A stretch of DNA of 64,000 nucleotides from Roseibium sp. HPY-6 (GTDB lineage: Bacteria; Pseudomonadota; Alphaproteobacteria; Rhizobiales; Stappiaceae): positions 248,001 through 312,000 of the forward strand of contig NZ_JBEWCD010000002.1 in assembly GCF_040530035.1 (NCBI RefSeq), read 5' to 3'. Below the pieces are notes generated by a model. It saw only the letters and a list, made by a program, of their open reading frames with translations. It was not told the DNA's origin and made no database searches. Of the stretch, positions 47,812 through 56,527 are shown in pieces. A program made the translations under genes and the position numbers. Each line of letters begins with the position of its first letter. The stretch's first letter is position 1.

Positions 47812-47876
47812 GGCAGGCTCCCGAGCAATTCCATTCGCGCAACACTACCATGTTCGCGCGAGGAGGCCGACTGAAC

Positions 47877-48455
47877 TCAGACTTCTATCCAGTGCAAATC
47901 CTGCCCGGCACCGGTCGTCAGCCAGTCTTTATCGAACCTGTACAAGCTGCCGCCACGCGCCTGATCGTGCGACCGGGAGATCGAAACACCCATGAGATGG
48001 CACATCAGCAGCGTCCCGGCAGCGCCGTGGCCGGTAAAGAGCACAGGCACATCTTGGTCAATGCCGGTGAGGACATCCTGCACACCGCCGACGATGCGCT
48101 GTTGAGCGTCAATGGCGCGCTCCCAGCCTCGGACAGAAGTTGCCGGGTCTGCGAAGAAACGATCAGCTGTCTGCTCGAATTCGTCCGGTGGCAGAAAGCC
48201 TGTCGCGGACCGGTCATTTTCATGCAGGTCCTCCCTGATCCGGGGCTCCAGCGAGAGCTTGGCGGCAAAGTACCGGGCTGTTTCGATCGCTTTGGTTTCG
48301 CCGCTTGAGACGATGGCACCAATCTCGTTTGCGAAAGGCAGAGCCGTTGCCTGCTCGGCCCGAGCATGTCCGACCGGTGATAGTCCCCACTGTGGCACAG
48401 GCACGCCGGGGTCCACATTGACTTCAGGATGGGTCAGGTAAACGCACCAGGTCAT
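47877..48455 (-). CDS. Histidine phosphatase family protein with THP in place of RHG
   Basis: A phosphoglycerate-mutase-like hydrolase of unknown substrate. The 192-residue protein has LTHPEVNVDP at about 8-17 where the family usually has LxRHG, so the first phosphate-binding arginine is replaced by threonine while the nucleophile-position histidine (H9) stays. SSGETKAIETA and the second histidine in LFTGHGAAG are present. I recall a subfamily with ITHPEV at this place, so it may be a natural variant with changed activity. It overlaps nudC by one base (TGATG) and is likely coupled to it. Confidence 0.8.
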   Translation of the reverse strand: MTWCVYLTHPEVNVDPGVPVPQWGLSPVGHARAEQATALPFANEIGAIVSSGETKAIETARYFAAKLSLEPRIREDLHENDRSATGFLPPDEFEQTADRFFADPATSVRGWERAIDAQQRIVGGVQDVLTGIDQDVPVLFTGHGAAGTLLMCHLMGVSISRSHDQARGGSLYRFDKDWLTTGAGQDLHWIEV

Positions 48456-49399
48456 CAGACGCGGTTCTCCAGCCAGCCGGTAATCAGTTCATAGGCAATC
48501 GAAATCGAAGGCGGGATCCTGTGTTCTTCCGGGTGCGTGCCGTCGAGCATTTGCCTTACTTCCGCGCGGTCGCACCATTTGCAGGCCTCCAGCTCGTCAT
48601 CTGCGATTTCAATATCAAGTGACGTTGCCGTGCCAATGCAGCCGAGCATCAGGTTCGCGGGAAACGGCCAGGGCTGGTTGGAAACGAGAGATACGTCACC
48701 AACCCTGATCCTGCTTTCTTCGAAGACTTCGCGGCGCACCGCGTCCTCTATGGTCTCGCCTGGTTCCATGAAGCCGGCAAGGGTCGTGTAGACACCTTCC
48801 GGCAAACGGGCCGGACGTCCGAGCAAGGCTTTGTCCTCGTGGGTGATCAGCATGATGACGCAAGGATCGGTGCGTGGAAAATGCGCTGCGCCGCATGACG
48901 GGCAGTCCCGTCGGTATCCCGCCTCGGCCATGACGGTTTTCGCGCCGCAACGTGAGCACATCGGGTGCGTCCGGTGCCAATGGATCAGGGCCCGGGCCTG
49001 GGCGAGCGCGCTCAGGTCTTCGGCAGAAAAAGCGTTTTGCAGGGCGAGATTTCTGAGTTCCTGAACCAACAGGTCCGGATGTTCTGACAATTCTTCGTCG
49101 CTGCGCGGCAGGGTCGTTGCAAAGAGAGGCTGACCGGTGTCTGGCCGGAGACCAAGAAACACCATCTCGTCGGGCGAAGCACCCAGCTTCAGCGCCGAAG
49201 TGAGCGTGTGACCGATATGCGGATTTTCGCTCTTTTCAAAGACAAGCGTCTTGTCGGTCGAGAGAACAATCCGTGTGTCTGATCGTTCCAGCAGCGTTTT
49301 GAGATAGGCGGTATTGCCGCGCCGTTCCGACTGCCTGTCGAGAGTGTTGGCAATAAAGCTCATCTCCATTGCCTGGAGACTGGCGGCCGCTGCGCGCAT
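48455..49399 (-). CDS. nudC: NAD(+) diphosphatase / NADH pyrophosphatase NudC
   Basis: Hydrolyses NAD(H) and can remove NAD caps from RNA. The 314-residue protein has an N-terminal NUDIX-like domain, a zinc ribbon (CSRC and CPSC at about 147-168), the Nudix box GFMEPGETIEDAVRREVFEE at about 211-230 and the NudC-specific SNQPWPFP at about 243-250. The ATG at 49399 follows AAGGATCTCAGC. Overlaps the following histidine phosphatase gene by one base. Confidence 0.95.
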   Translation of the reverse strand: MRAAAASLQAMEMSFIANTLDRQSERRGNTAYLKTLLERSDTRIVLSTDKTLVFEKSENPHIGHTLTSALKLGASPDEMVFLGLRPDTGQPLFATTLPRSDEELSEHPDLLVQELRNLALQNAFSAEDLSALAQARALIHWHRTHPMCSRCGAKTVMAEAGYRRDCPSCGAAHFPRTDPCVIMLITHEDKALLGRPARLPEGVYTTLAGFMEPGETIEDAVRREVFEESRIRVGDVSLVSNQPWPFPANLMLGCIGTATSLDIEIADDELEACKWCDRAEVRQMLDGTHPEEHRIPPSISIAYELITGWLENRV

Positions 49400-49482
49400 G
49401 CTGAGATCCTTGAAAGAATATGGCAGGTCGTATTTGCGCCGGACTTTAGGGCGGTGCGCAGGGTGTGTCCAGCAAGGCCCAG

Positions 49483-49899
49483 TCAGAGTTCGGATGCAAT
49501 TGCGTCCCGCAACCGGCCGATCAGGGTGTCGGCCTGCTCAGTCTGATAGTCTTCCCGCGGAACCGTACCCCAGATCGGGCCGGGCCAGGCCTTGTCGCTG
49601 CGAAAGCGGGCAATGACGTGGACATGAAGCTGAGACACCTGATTGCCGAGCGCTCCGACATTCAGCTTTTCGCAGTCGGTCACGGATCGCAAGAGCCGGC
49701 TCATCAGCGCAATTTCTCTCATGAGCTGCTGTTGGTCGGCATCGCTGAGATCAATGATTTCAACCAGGTCGGGCTTCTGTGGCACAAGCAGTAGCCATGG
49801 ATAGTTTGCGTCCTTCATGAGCCGGACCGTCGATAGCGTAAGGTCGGCAACAAAAAGGCTGTCGCCTTCGAGGCGGGGATTGAGGGCAAAGGAAGACAT
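49483..49899 (-). CDS. HIT family protein
   Basis: Histidine-triad nucleotide hydrolase/transferase superfamily. From the ATG at 49899 the protein has 138 residues, with PRLEGDSLFVADLTLSTVRLMKD at the N-terminal half and the HxHxH-like active-site motif QLHVHVIAR at about 92-100 (histidine at the first two triad positions). An upstream start at 49974 would add 25 poorly conserved residues; neither has a clear ribosome binding site. It lies upstream of nudC on the same strand. The substrate is unknown. Confidence 0.85.
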   Translation of the reverse strand: MSSFALNPRLEGDSLFVADLTLSTVRLMKDANYPWLLLVPQKPDLVEIIDLSDADQQQLMREIALMSRLLRSVTDCEKLNVGALGNQVSQLHVHVIARFRSDKAWPGPIWGTVPREDYQTEQADTLIGRLRDAIASEL

Positions 49900-50051
49900 G
49901 TTGGGCGAACCGCTTTGCTGATAAGTTTCTTCTGGCCCCTGCAAGGCAGCGCCCAGATTGCATTCGGTGAGCATATGGGTAGATTGCTGGAGAAGCGATC
50001 CTGTTTTTCGCGCGTCCTCGCGCTTACTCTCTTTCTTGCAGCGGATTTATC

Positions 50052-50684
50052 ATGTCCTTGGAAATGCTCTTGAGTTTCGCACTTGTCGCAGGTCTTCTCG
50101 TGATGTCGCCCGGTCCCAACGGCGTTCTGATCGCAAAAACCGTACCGACCTCCGGACGTTTGGCGGCAGGTTCGAACATCGGTGGTTTTGTAGCCGCCTT
50201 CTTCCTGCACGGAACATTGTCGGTGCTGGGCATCTCGGTAATCCTGGTGCACTCTTCGGAAGCCTTTTTTGTCGTGAAAATGATCGGTGCCGCGTACCTG
50301 ATCTGGATCGGGCTGAAAGCTTTGAAGGATGCTTTTTCGGGAAAGATAATTGCTGCGCCTGTGGCACCTGCCAGGCGGCGGCGCACGATGGTCCGGGCAT
50401 TCGGCGAGGGTTTTCTGACAAATGCGCTGAACCCGAAGGTTTCAATGTTTTATCTTGCTGCTTTCCCGCAGTTTATCCCGGCAGGCGAAGGTGCGGTGGC
50501 GGCCGCGTTTTTGCTGGTTGGCCTCCATTCACTGATAAATGTTCTGTGGTTCGGCGCGATGGTTTTTCTGCTCGCCCGGCTCTCGAAAGCGGCGGGCAGT
50601 CCCTCTTTTCAGCGCTGGTTGAAAGGCGTGACGGGATTGGTATTCATGGGCTTTGGCCTGAAGTTAGCGACCCTGCGGCCCTAA
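50052..50684 (+). CDS. LysE family exporter
   Basis: Inner-membrane exporter of amino acids or their derivatives (LysE/RhtB superfamily). The 210-residue protein has about six membrane segments and the N-terminal family motif SPGPNGVLIAKTVPTSGRLAAG at about 19-40; FLTNALNPKVSMFYLAAFPQF at about 121-141 is also typical. A GCAGCGGATTTATC stretch precedes the ATG without a clear Shine-Dalgarno sequence. Divergent from the HIT gene. The substrate cannot be assigned. Confidence 0.88.
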   Translation: MSLEMLLSFALVAGLLVMSPGPNGVLIAKTVPTSGRLAAGSNIGGFVAAFFLHGTLSVLGISVILVHSSEAFFVVKMIGAAYLIWIGLKALKDAFSGKIIAAPVAPARRRRTMVRAFGEGFLTNALNPKVSMFYLAAFPQFIPAGEGAVAAAFLLVGLHSLINVLWFGAMVFLLARLSKAAGSPSFQRWLKGVTGLVFMGFGLKLATLRP

Positions 50685-50762
50685 CTGCAGGCATTTTCCG
50701 AGAAAGAAAAAAAGCCCGTGTTGGCTCTTGCCAAACCCCAGGGGGCATCTGATATAAGGCGC

Positions 50763-50864
50763 TCGGGAGGTTGGTGGTGGACGAGCCACTCGCCAACCGG
50801 GTCAGGTCCGGAAGGAAGCAGCCCTAACGAGCCTCGGCACGGGTCGCCGTGCCAGCCTCCCACC
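50763..50864 (+). ncRNA. ffs: Signal recognition particle RNA (4.5S-type)
   Basis: RNA component of the SRP, binding Ffh for membrane-protein targeting. The universally conserved core GTCAGGTCCGG and GAAGGAAGCAGCC is at 50801-50823. GGGAGG at 50765-50770 pairs with CCTCCC at 50856-50861, giving the closing helix of a short bacterial SRP RNA of about 100 bases. A terminator lies 25 bases downstream. The exact ends are estimates. Confidence 0.95.
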
Positions 50865-50887
50865 CTAAAATCAGCGTTATGTTTCGA

Positions 50888-50917
50888 ACACCGCCCGGTC
50901 TCGCGCGGTGTTTTTTT
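50888..50917 (+). terminator. Rho-independent terminator after ffs
   Basis: ACACCGC (50888-50894) pairs with GCGGTGT (50905-50911), followed by a run of seven T. Confidence 0.92.
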
Positions 50918-50961
50918 GTTTGCGCTTTTCACGATGCGAATGAAACTTCAAAAAACAAAGA

Positions 50962-50989
50962 TTGACAATTTGGTACATTGGTACCAAGG
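50962..50989 (+). promoter_or_regulatory. Promoter/operator of the RHH-HRDH gene pair
   Basis: A consensus -35 TTGACA is at 50962-50967. Two direct copies of TTGGTAC (50970-50976 and 50978-50984) follow, the second inside the perfect palindrome TTGGTACCAA (50978-50987). The palindrome covers the expected -10 region, so a bound repressor would block transcription. The -10 itself is not clear. Confidence 0.6.
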
Positions 50990-50997
50990 TAGTGTTT

Positions 50998-51255
50998 ATG
51001 AGTAAATCTGTTGAACGAATCCAAACGGGCGTTCGTCTCGAAAAGCGGCTCTTGAAGGTATTGAAGGGTCTCGCCGAACATTTGGACCTTTCGCTGGGGG
51101 ACCTTCTGGAAGGCATGGCGTTGCATTGCTTCGAAAACAAACCGCCGTTTTCCGAAGAGACGCTTCTCAAGATCGAGCAGTTGAAAAGCGTCTACGAGCT
51201 CGATCTGGGCGCGTCCGACAGTCATAAATTGAAGGATCAGGCTGATGAAAACTGA
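50998..51255 (+). CDS. Small ribbon-helix-helix-like (CopG-type) protein
   Basis: The 85-residue protein has a strand-helix-helix pattern at about 6-45 (RIQTGVRLEKRLLKVLKGLAEHLDLSLGDLLEGM) typical of CopG/Arc/MetJ-like DNA-binding dimers, then a short acidic C-terminal helix. I chose the ATG at 50998 with AAGG 8 bases upstream. Directly before it lies a palindromic operator with TTGGTAC repeats, so it probably regulates itself. It overlaps the next gene by 11 bases. The layout is like that of antitoxin genes, but this is inference. Confidence 0.7.
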   Translation: MSKSVERIQTGVRLEKRLLKVLKGLAEHLDLSLGDLLEGMALHCFENKPPFSEETLLKIEQLKSVYELDLGASDSHKLKDQADEN

Positions 51256-51664
51256 GCCGCGGAACTATATCGACTTGACCGATCAATTCGAGGCTCGTGT
51301 GCTGGATGCGCAGTCCTTCACACACCGGGATCACATCGGTGTCGCTTGCCAAATGCTTCAAAGATATGACTTCCTGGATGCTGCTGCACGCTATGGCAGT
51401 GCGTTGAAGGACATTGCCGCAAAGGCTGGCGCTACCGGCAAGTTCAACACAACGGTGACACTCGCTTTTCTTGGAATTTTGGCTGAACGCATGGAAGTCA
51501 CCGCCCATGAAAATTTCGATGAGTTTCTGGTTCGGAATCCGGATCTGTTCTCACGATCGCTCATGGACACCTGGTACTCTGGAGAACGTGTTTCGAGCGC
51601 GGCGGCCAGGCACGTATTCCTGATGCCCGACAGGTTCAAAGCCAACGCGCCCGCAGCAGGATAA
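51245..51664 (+). CDS. Conserved protein of unknown function with HRDH motif
   Basis: I do not recognise an assigned function. The 139-residue protein has FTHRDHIGVACQML at about 25-38 and GKFNTTVTLAFLGILAERM at about 65-83, a pairing I recall from a family of small uncharacterised bacterial proteins with H(R/L)DHL...KYHxTxT motifs; here the second His is Asn. The histidines could bind metal or be catalytic. No signal peptide or membrane segment. The start overlaps the RHH-like gene by 11 bases, so the two are translationally coupled. A TA-like or enzyme-regulator pair is possible. Confidence 0.65.
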   Translation: MKTEPRNYIDLTDQFEARVLDAQSFTHRDHIGVACQMLQRYDFLDAAARYGSALKDIAAKAGATGKFNTTVTLAFLGILAERMEVTAHENFDEFLVRNPDLFSRSLMDTWYSGERVSSAAARHVFLMPDRFKANAPAAG

Positions 51665-51724
51665 TCTCGCTTCGATTTCACAGAAAAACGTTCATAAGCC
51701 GTCCCCATTTTTGAAAAAGTCGTT

Positions 51725-53659
51725 ATGGTGCGGCTCATGGATGAGTCAGGTTTTCCCAGCGACGACGCACTGTTGCCCGACACCGCCGGGAGCGCTGCCT
51801 CCGGTGAGCAGAACCGGGGCGACGCTTATCGTGTGCTTGCGCGCAAGTACCGACCGGAGACCTTCGAGGATCTGGTCGGGCAGGAACCAATGGTGCAGAC
51901 GCTGGAAAACGCGTTTGAGACCGGCCGGATTGCGCAGGCGTGGATGCTGACGGGTGTACGCGGTGTCGGCAAGACCACCACCGCCCGCATCCTCGCGCGC
52001 GGCCTGAACTACGAATTACCGGGTGAAGTCGACAAGCCGACCGTGAAACTTGAGCGGGAAGGCTCACATTGCCGGGCCATTATGGAAGGCCGCCATGTCG
52101 ACGTGATCGAGATGGACGCCGCCTCCCACACGGGTATCAATGACATACGCGAAATCATCGATGCGGCGCGGTACCGGCCGGCGACTGCCCGCTACAAGGT
52201 CTATATCATCGACGAAGTCCACATGCTGTCCAATGCGGCCTTCAACGGGCTTTTGAAGACGCTGGAAGAGCCGCCGGAACATGTGAAATTCATCTTCGCG
52301 ACCACCGAAATCCGCAAAGTCCCCATCACGGTACTGTCGCGCTGTCAAAGGTTCGACCTGAGGCGGATCGAGCAATCGAAGCTGATTGGTCTGCTACGCA
52401 GGATCTCGGATGCGGAAAACATCCGGATATCCGACGAAGCCCTGCTGCTTATTGCCCGCGCAGGCGAAGGATCTGCACGTGATTCCCTGTCCCTGCTCGA
52501 TCAGGCCATGGCGCGTGCGACGGGCGCGGTTGAAGCGGACGACCTGCGTCAGATGCTCGGCCTGGCGGATAGGGCCCGCGTGATCGAACTCTTTGCGCAC
52601 CTCATGTCCGGGCGGATCGAAGAAGCGCTCGGAGAGCTGCAGGCTCAGTACGAGGTCGGTGCGGATCCGGCAATCGTTTTGACCGATCTTGCGGACTTCA
52701 CCCATCTGGTAACCCGCATGAAGGTCGCGCCGAAATCGGCCGACGAAGCATCTGTCACGGAGGCTGAACGCGTGCGCGGCCGCGAATTTGCGGAAGCCAT
52801 CTCCGTTCGCCTGCTCTCGCGTGCCTGGCAGATCCTTCTGAAAGGTGTTCAGGAGGTGCAGTCCGCCTCCAAGCCGCTGGCAGCGGCCGACATGGTGCTG
52901 GTACGTCTCGCCTATGCGGCTGACCTGCCGGACCCGGGCAAGCTGCTTGCCCAGGTCCGAAAGGGAGAAAACCCGATCGCAGCTGGGTCCGCTTCGGGAA
53001 GCGCCGGAGCAAATCCGCCGGGTGGAGGCCACCAGGCGATGGCCGTGGGCATGCCGCAAAACGCGAGCGGTGGCAATCCTGGAGAGAGCAGCGGCGGTCC
53101 TGTGATGCAAGGCGGAGCCAGGCCTCAGCTGGCGGCAATCCAGGGCGGAGTGCCGGCGCAGCGCGCGGAACCGGAAGTGGCGCCCCGGCCGCAGATACCG
53201 GAAGAGCCGGTATATGCGCTCAAGAACCTTCACGACTGCGTGGCCCTTGCCTCCGAAAAGCGCGACATACCGATGAAGGTTGCTATCCAGCGGCAGATGC
53301 GGCTGGTCAAATTCGAGCCGGGCAAAATCGAGATACAGCCGACCGAAGACGCCCCTGCGGACATCGCCGGCGAGTTCGGCCGCAAACTTACCGAATGGAC
53401 TGGCCAGCGCTGGTTCGTTGTCGTGTCGCGTGAGCACGGCCGGCCGACCATTCACGAGGAACAGGAAGCCAACCAGCAGCAGCTTTTGTCGGACGCAAGA
53501 TCACATCCGACCGTTGCAGCATTGCTGGCTCAGTTCCCGGGGGCAAAGGTGGTGGACGTCAAGGTTCAGGTGACGGAAGAAGACGAAGCTGCTCTGGCCG
53601 ATCCGATGCTCACCGACCCGTTGCTGAATGAAGCCTTGGGTGACGACGAAGACGATTGA
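51725..53659 (+). CDS. dnaX: DNA polymerase III subunit gamma/tau
   Basis: Clamp-loader ATPase subunit that organises the replicase. The 644-residue protein has AYRVLARKYRPETFEDLVGQE, Walker A GVRGVGKTT at about 76-84, Walker B YIIDEVHML at about 158-166 and sensor SRC at about 204-206, then a Gly/Ala/Pro-rich linker at about 420-490 and the tau C-terminal domain. The zinc module normally with four Cys between Walker A and B has only one Cys (SHCRAIMEGRHVDVIEMD), as I recall for other alphaproteobacteria. An ATG at 51737 is a possible later start. Followed by ybaB and recR. Confidence 0.96.
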   Translation: MVRLMDESGFPSDDALLPDTAGSAASGEQNRGDAYRVLARKYRPETFEDLVGQEPMVQTLENAFETGRIAQAWMLTGVRGVGKTTTARILARGLNYELPGEVDKPTVKLEREGSHCRAIMEGRHVDVIEMDAASHTGINDIREIIDAARYRPATARYKVYIIDEVHMLSNAAFNGLLKTLEEPPEHVKFIFATTEIRKVPITVLSRCQRFDLRRIEQSKLIGLLRRISDAENIRISDEALLLIARAGEGSARDSLSLLDQAMARATGAVEADDLRQMLGLADRARVIELFAHLMSGRIEEALGELQAQYEVGADPAIVLTDLADFTHLVTRMKVAPKSADEASVTEAERVRGREFAEAISVRLLSRAWQILLKGVQEVQSASKPLAAADMVLVRLAYAADLPDPGKLLAQVRKGENPIAAGSASGSAGANPPGGGHQAMAVGMPQNASGGNPGESSGGPVMQGGARPQLAAIQGGVPAQRAEPEVAPRPQIPEEPVYALKNLHDCVALASEKRDIPMKVAIQRQMRLVKFEPGKIEIQPTEDAPADIAGEFGRKLTEWTGQRWFVVVSREHGRPTIHEEQEANQQQLLSDARSHPTVAALLAQFPGAKVVDVKVQVTEEDEAALADPMLTDPLLNEALGDDEDD

Positions 53660-53744
53660 TCGAAACGCGTTGTTCTTCTAAACGCAAGTCCCAGATAATA
53701 GACACGCGGCGCATGTCGCCGAATTGACTTTAAGGAGAGATCCC

Positions 53745-54065
53745 ATGGACTTCCTCAAGATGATGAAGCAGGCCAAAGAGATGCAGGAGCAAATGGGCTC
53801 GCTGCAGGAGCAGATTATCGATATCGAGGTCGAGGGTGTCGCCGGCGCCGGTCTTGTGAAGGTGACGCTCAACGGTAAAAGCGATCTGAAAGGCTTGAAG
53901 ATCGATCCCTCGCTGTTGAAGGAAGACGAAGGCGAGATCCTGGAAGACCTGATCATGGCGGCGCACACTGATGCGCGCGCGAAGGTCGAAATGGCGATCC
54001 AGGAAAAGACCCAGGAACTCATGGGCGGCCTTGGCCTTCCGGCTGGCATGAAGCTCCCGTTCTGA
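53745..54065 (+). CDS. YbaB/EbfC family nucleoid-associated protein
   Basis: Small DNA-binding dimer. The 106-residue protein has [21 protein letters not shown], the [30 protein letters not shown] core and a C-terminal [14 protein letters not shown], all typical. I chose the ATG at 53745 with TAAGGAGAGATCCC upstream. It lies between dnaX and recR as in most bacteria, suggesting a role near replication or repair. Confidence 0.96.
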   Translation: MDFLKMMKQAKEMQEQMGSLQEQIIDIEVEGVAGAGLVKVTLNGKSDLKGLKIDPSLLKEDEGEILEDLIMAAHTDARAKVEMAIQEKTQELMGGLGLPAGMKLPF

Positions 54066-54087
54066 TAGCGGATACAGGCAGGCATCC

Positions 54088-54696
54088 ATGGCGCAACGCG
54101 GTGTAGCGGGACCGGAAATTGAGCGGCTTATCCAGTTGCTTGCCAAGCTGCCCGGATTGGGCCCGCGCTCTGCGCGCCGTGCGGCACTGCACCTGATCAA
54201 GAAAAAAGATCAGCTTCTCGTTCCACTGTCCGAAGCGATGGGCGTTGCCGTGAGTGAAATCGGCATCTGCTCGACATGCGGCACGGTTGACACATGCGAT
54301 CCTTGCACGATCTGCGCGGACCCCAAGCGCGACGAGACAGTGCTTGTTGTTGTCGAGGACGTTGCCGACCTTTGGGCGCTGGAACGCGCCGGGGCAGTAA
54401 AAGCGCGCTATCACGTCCTCGGTGGTACGCTGTCACCGCTTGACGGTGTCGGCCCGGAAGACCTCAACCTTGCCTCGCTTGTCGATCGCTGCAGCACTAG
54501 TGATTTCGAGGAGGTCATCCTTGCCATCAGTGCGACCGTTGAGGGCCAGACGACGGCCCATTACATCATGGACCAGCTGTCGCCAATCGGCGTCAATGTC
54601 ACAAAGCTCGCCCACGGCGTTCCCGTCGGCGGCGAACTCGACTATCTCGACGAGGGCACGCTCGCCCAGGCGTTGAAGGCGCGCACACGGTTTTAA
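54088..54696 (+). CDS. recR: Recombination protein RecR
   Basis: Part of the RecFOR loading system for RecA at gaps. The 202-residue protein has an N-terminal HhH region ([20 protein letters not shown]), the four-Cys zinc finger [16 protein letters not shown] at about 58-73, and the Toprim domain ([27 protein letters not shown]). The ATG at 54088 follows the ybaB stop by 22 bases. It ends a dnaX-ybaB-recR cluster; the sequence just after it turns AT-rich. Confidence 0.97.
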   Translation: MAQRGVAGPEIERLIQLLAKLPGLGPRSARRAALHLIKKKDQLLVPLSEAMGVAVSEIGICSTCGTVDTCDPCTICADPKRDETVLVVVEDVADLWALERAGAVKARYHVLGGTLSPLDGVGPEDLNLASLVDRCSTSDFEEVILAISATVEGQTTAHYIMDQLSPIGVNVTKLAHGVPVGGELDYLDEGTLAQALKARTRF

Positions 54697-54926
54697 GTCT
54701 CTTCTATATCAGGCGCGCGCTTCAGGCAGAGAGCTCGCTTTGCCAAGATACCAAAAATTTAAAGCTCGTACGTTATTCTCGCGAAATCGATTTTTGAAAC
54801 AATTGAACTTTCCCAGATTTGCGCAAAGAGACGCTGCCCTCTTTTCTAGAAATGGTGTGGTTCCAAACAACAAAGACCTGAGCATAACAACACGGTTGAC
54901 TGGTGCCTGTGATACTAGCTGGAAAA

Positions 54927-55643
54927 ATGATAGCAAGAAAGATAATTGCCGCTATTGCATGTGCTCTTTTTGGTGCAATTTTACTTATATTTTTTAATTA
55001 TTTAGCCATCATTCCGGTGATGATCATGAACTACAAAGTCTTCTCTGGAATTGATGGAAGAGCCGAAGAGAGGCTGTATTTAAATTTGGGTTGGTTTGTT
55101 TTTTTGAATATCGCTTTTGTCCTGATTATCTATGCGGCTCTCTATATGGTGAACCGGTCGACCATGGTCGAAGCGCTTGCATCGCTTTCAGATTATGCGA
55201 TTACAAAAACAGCGTTCCAGCGGGCAATTGAGGAAATGGACCGGATCCCGTTACCTTTTGTCCGCACGACACTGATGCATACGCTGATTTTGCTTGCATT
55301 TGCAGTTTCGCTTCCAGCATTGTTTTGGAACATCGGCAACTATCATGCAGCGTGCTCGAAGATATTTTTGGTGTCCAAGACGTTTACACGTCAGGCCATT
55401 GCCAACGTCTATCTCATATCGGGCTTTCTCATTTTGCTTTTCCTGCTTTTGGGGTTCTTGGGATTGGGACGGACAACGGGACGTCATGCGGTCGGATCGC
55501 TCGGTGCTTATGGCAGCGTTATGATATGGCCTTCATTGCTATTAGCCTTATCCTCTATGTGGTTTTGCGCCCGTTTGAATTCGATCAGACTTGATCAAGA
55601 AGAGGCCGAGTCGGAGAAAGTCAGCCAACAGCCTGTCGAATAG
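54927..55643 (+). CDS. Orphan multi-pass membrane protein of unknown function
   Basis: No family recognised. The 238-residue product (from the ATG at 54927; a GTG at 54903 is in frame) has about four to five membrane segments (near 4-25, 45-65, 110-130, 150-172 and 190-205) and a charged C-terminal tail. The start has only GGAAAA nearby. The gene and its 230-base upstream spacer are clearly more AT-rich than the surrounding genome (for example runs of TTTTTTAATTATTTA near 54990), which suggests acquisition or weak selection. The upstream spacer 54697-54926 contains no other feature I can support. Confidence 0.55.
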   Translation: MIARKIIAAIACALFGAILLIFFNYLAIIPVMIMNYKVFSGIDGRAEERLYLNLGWFVFLNIAFVLIIYAALYMVNRSTMVEALASLSDYAITKTAFQRAIEEMDRIPLPFVRTTLMHTLILLAFAVSLPALFWNIGNYHAACSKIFLVSKTFTRQAIANVYLISGFLILLFLLLGFLGLGRTTGRHAVGSLGAYGSVMIWPSLLLALSSMWFCARLNSIRLDQEEAESEKVSQQPVE

Positions 55644-55773
55644 AAGGTGTGGTGACACTGAATTCGGAGCCCTCCGGTTCTGAGCGTATTACCGCTTGTC
55701 TGATCCCCACCCTTGCACCGCCATCCCGTCGCACCTATCTCGAGCCGGTTGATCACAAAGACTTGAAGGTTTC

Positions 55774-56472
55774 ATGTTCCAAGCCGCTTCCCGCGCCATG
55801 TCGCAGGTGTTCGAGCCGCCGTTCCGAAAAATTTTCCTGAAAATGCTGGGTTTTACCCTCGCGATCCTCATCGTGATCTGGCTCGCACTGCAGGGCATCG
55901 TCAGCCATTTCCTGGGTGTTGCGGCAAATGAGTGGGGCGACGGCAGTGCTTGGATCAGCTGGACGGAATGGTCGATCTCTCTCCTCACGGGTATCGGCGC
56001 GGTCTTCGTTCTCGGCTTTCTGATCGCTCCGATTTCGGCGCTGTTGGCTGGCCTTTTCCAGGACGATATTGCGGATATCGTGGACACCCGGAGCTATCCG
56101 GGTGACCGGCCGGGAACCGCCCTGCCGTTGTCCAAATCACTGGTTCAGACGATCAAGTTCACCGGTGTCGTGATTGTCGGCAACATATTTGCGTTGCTTC
56201 TGCTCCTGGTGCCGGGCGTCAACCTGGTCGCCTTCTTTGTTGTGAACGGCTATTTGCTTGGACGCGAGTTTTTCGAATTCGCTGCGATGCGGTTCATGCC
56301 GCCTGCTGAGGCAAGGGCCTTCAGGAGGGCCAGGGCCGGCACGGTTTTCATGGGTGGCTTGATCATCGCCTGTCTGCTGGCGGTGCCGATCCTCAATCTT
56401 GTAACGCCCATCTTCGCGACCATCTTCATGCTGCACCTCTACAAGAGACTTGCATCCGGGGCGGCGATCTGA
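55774..56472 (+). CDS. EI24 domain membrane protein (CysZ-like)
   Basis: Integral membrane protein of the EI24/CysZ family, which in enterobacteria moves sulfate. The 232-residue protein has about four to five hydrophobic segments and the family region [21 protein letters not shown] at about 150-170, followed by KRL-type cytoplasmic end. The ATG at 55774 follows GAAGGTTTC. It lies ahead of glutaminase by 55 bases. Sulfate transport is possible but not shown. Confidence 0.82.
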   Translation: MFQAASRAMSQVFEPPFRKIFLKMLGFTLAILIVIWLALQGIVSHFLGVAANEWGDGSAWISWTEWSISLLTGIGAVFVLGFLIAPISALLAGLFQDDIADIVDTRSYPGDRPGTALPLSKSLVQTIKFTGVVIVGNIFALLLLLVPGVNLVAFFVVNGYLLGREFFEFAAMRFMPPAEARAFRRARAGTVFMGGLIIACLLAVPILNLVTPIFATIFMLHLYKRLASGAAI

Positions 56473-56527
56473 CGAACTGCCACCGCCGGGCGTGCTGATT
56501 TGTGCGCAAGCCCGCCGGAGGAAGACA

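Noticed and set aside
52941..53100. Programmed frameshift in dnaX to make a short gamma subunit
   Set aside because: No A-AAA-AAG slippery heptamer with a following hairpin was seen in the linker region.
54740..54997. 85-codon frame downstream of recR
   Set aside because: No ribosome binding site, no family, and it overlaps the better-supported membrane protein frame.
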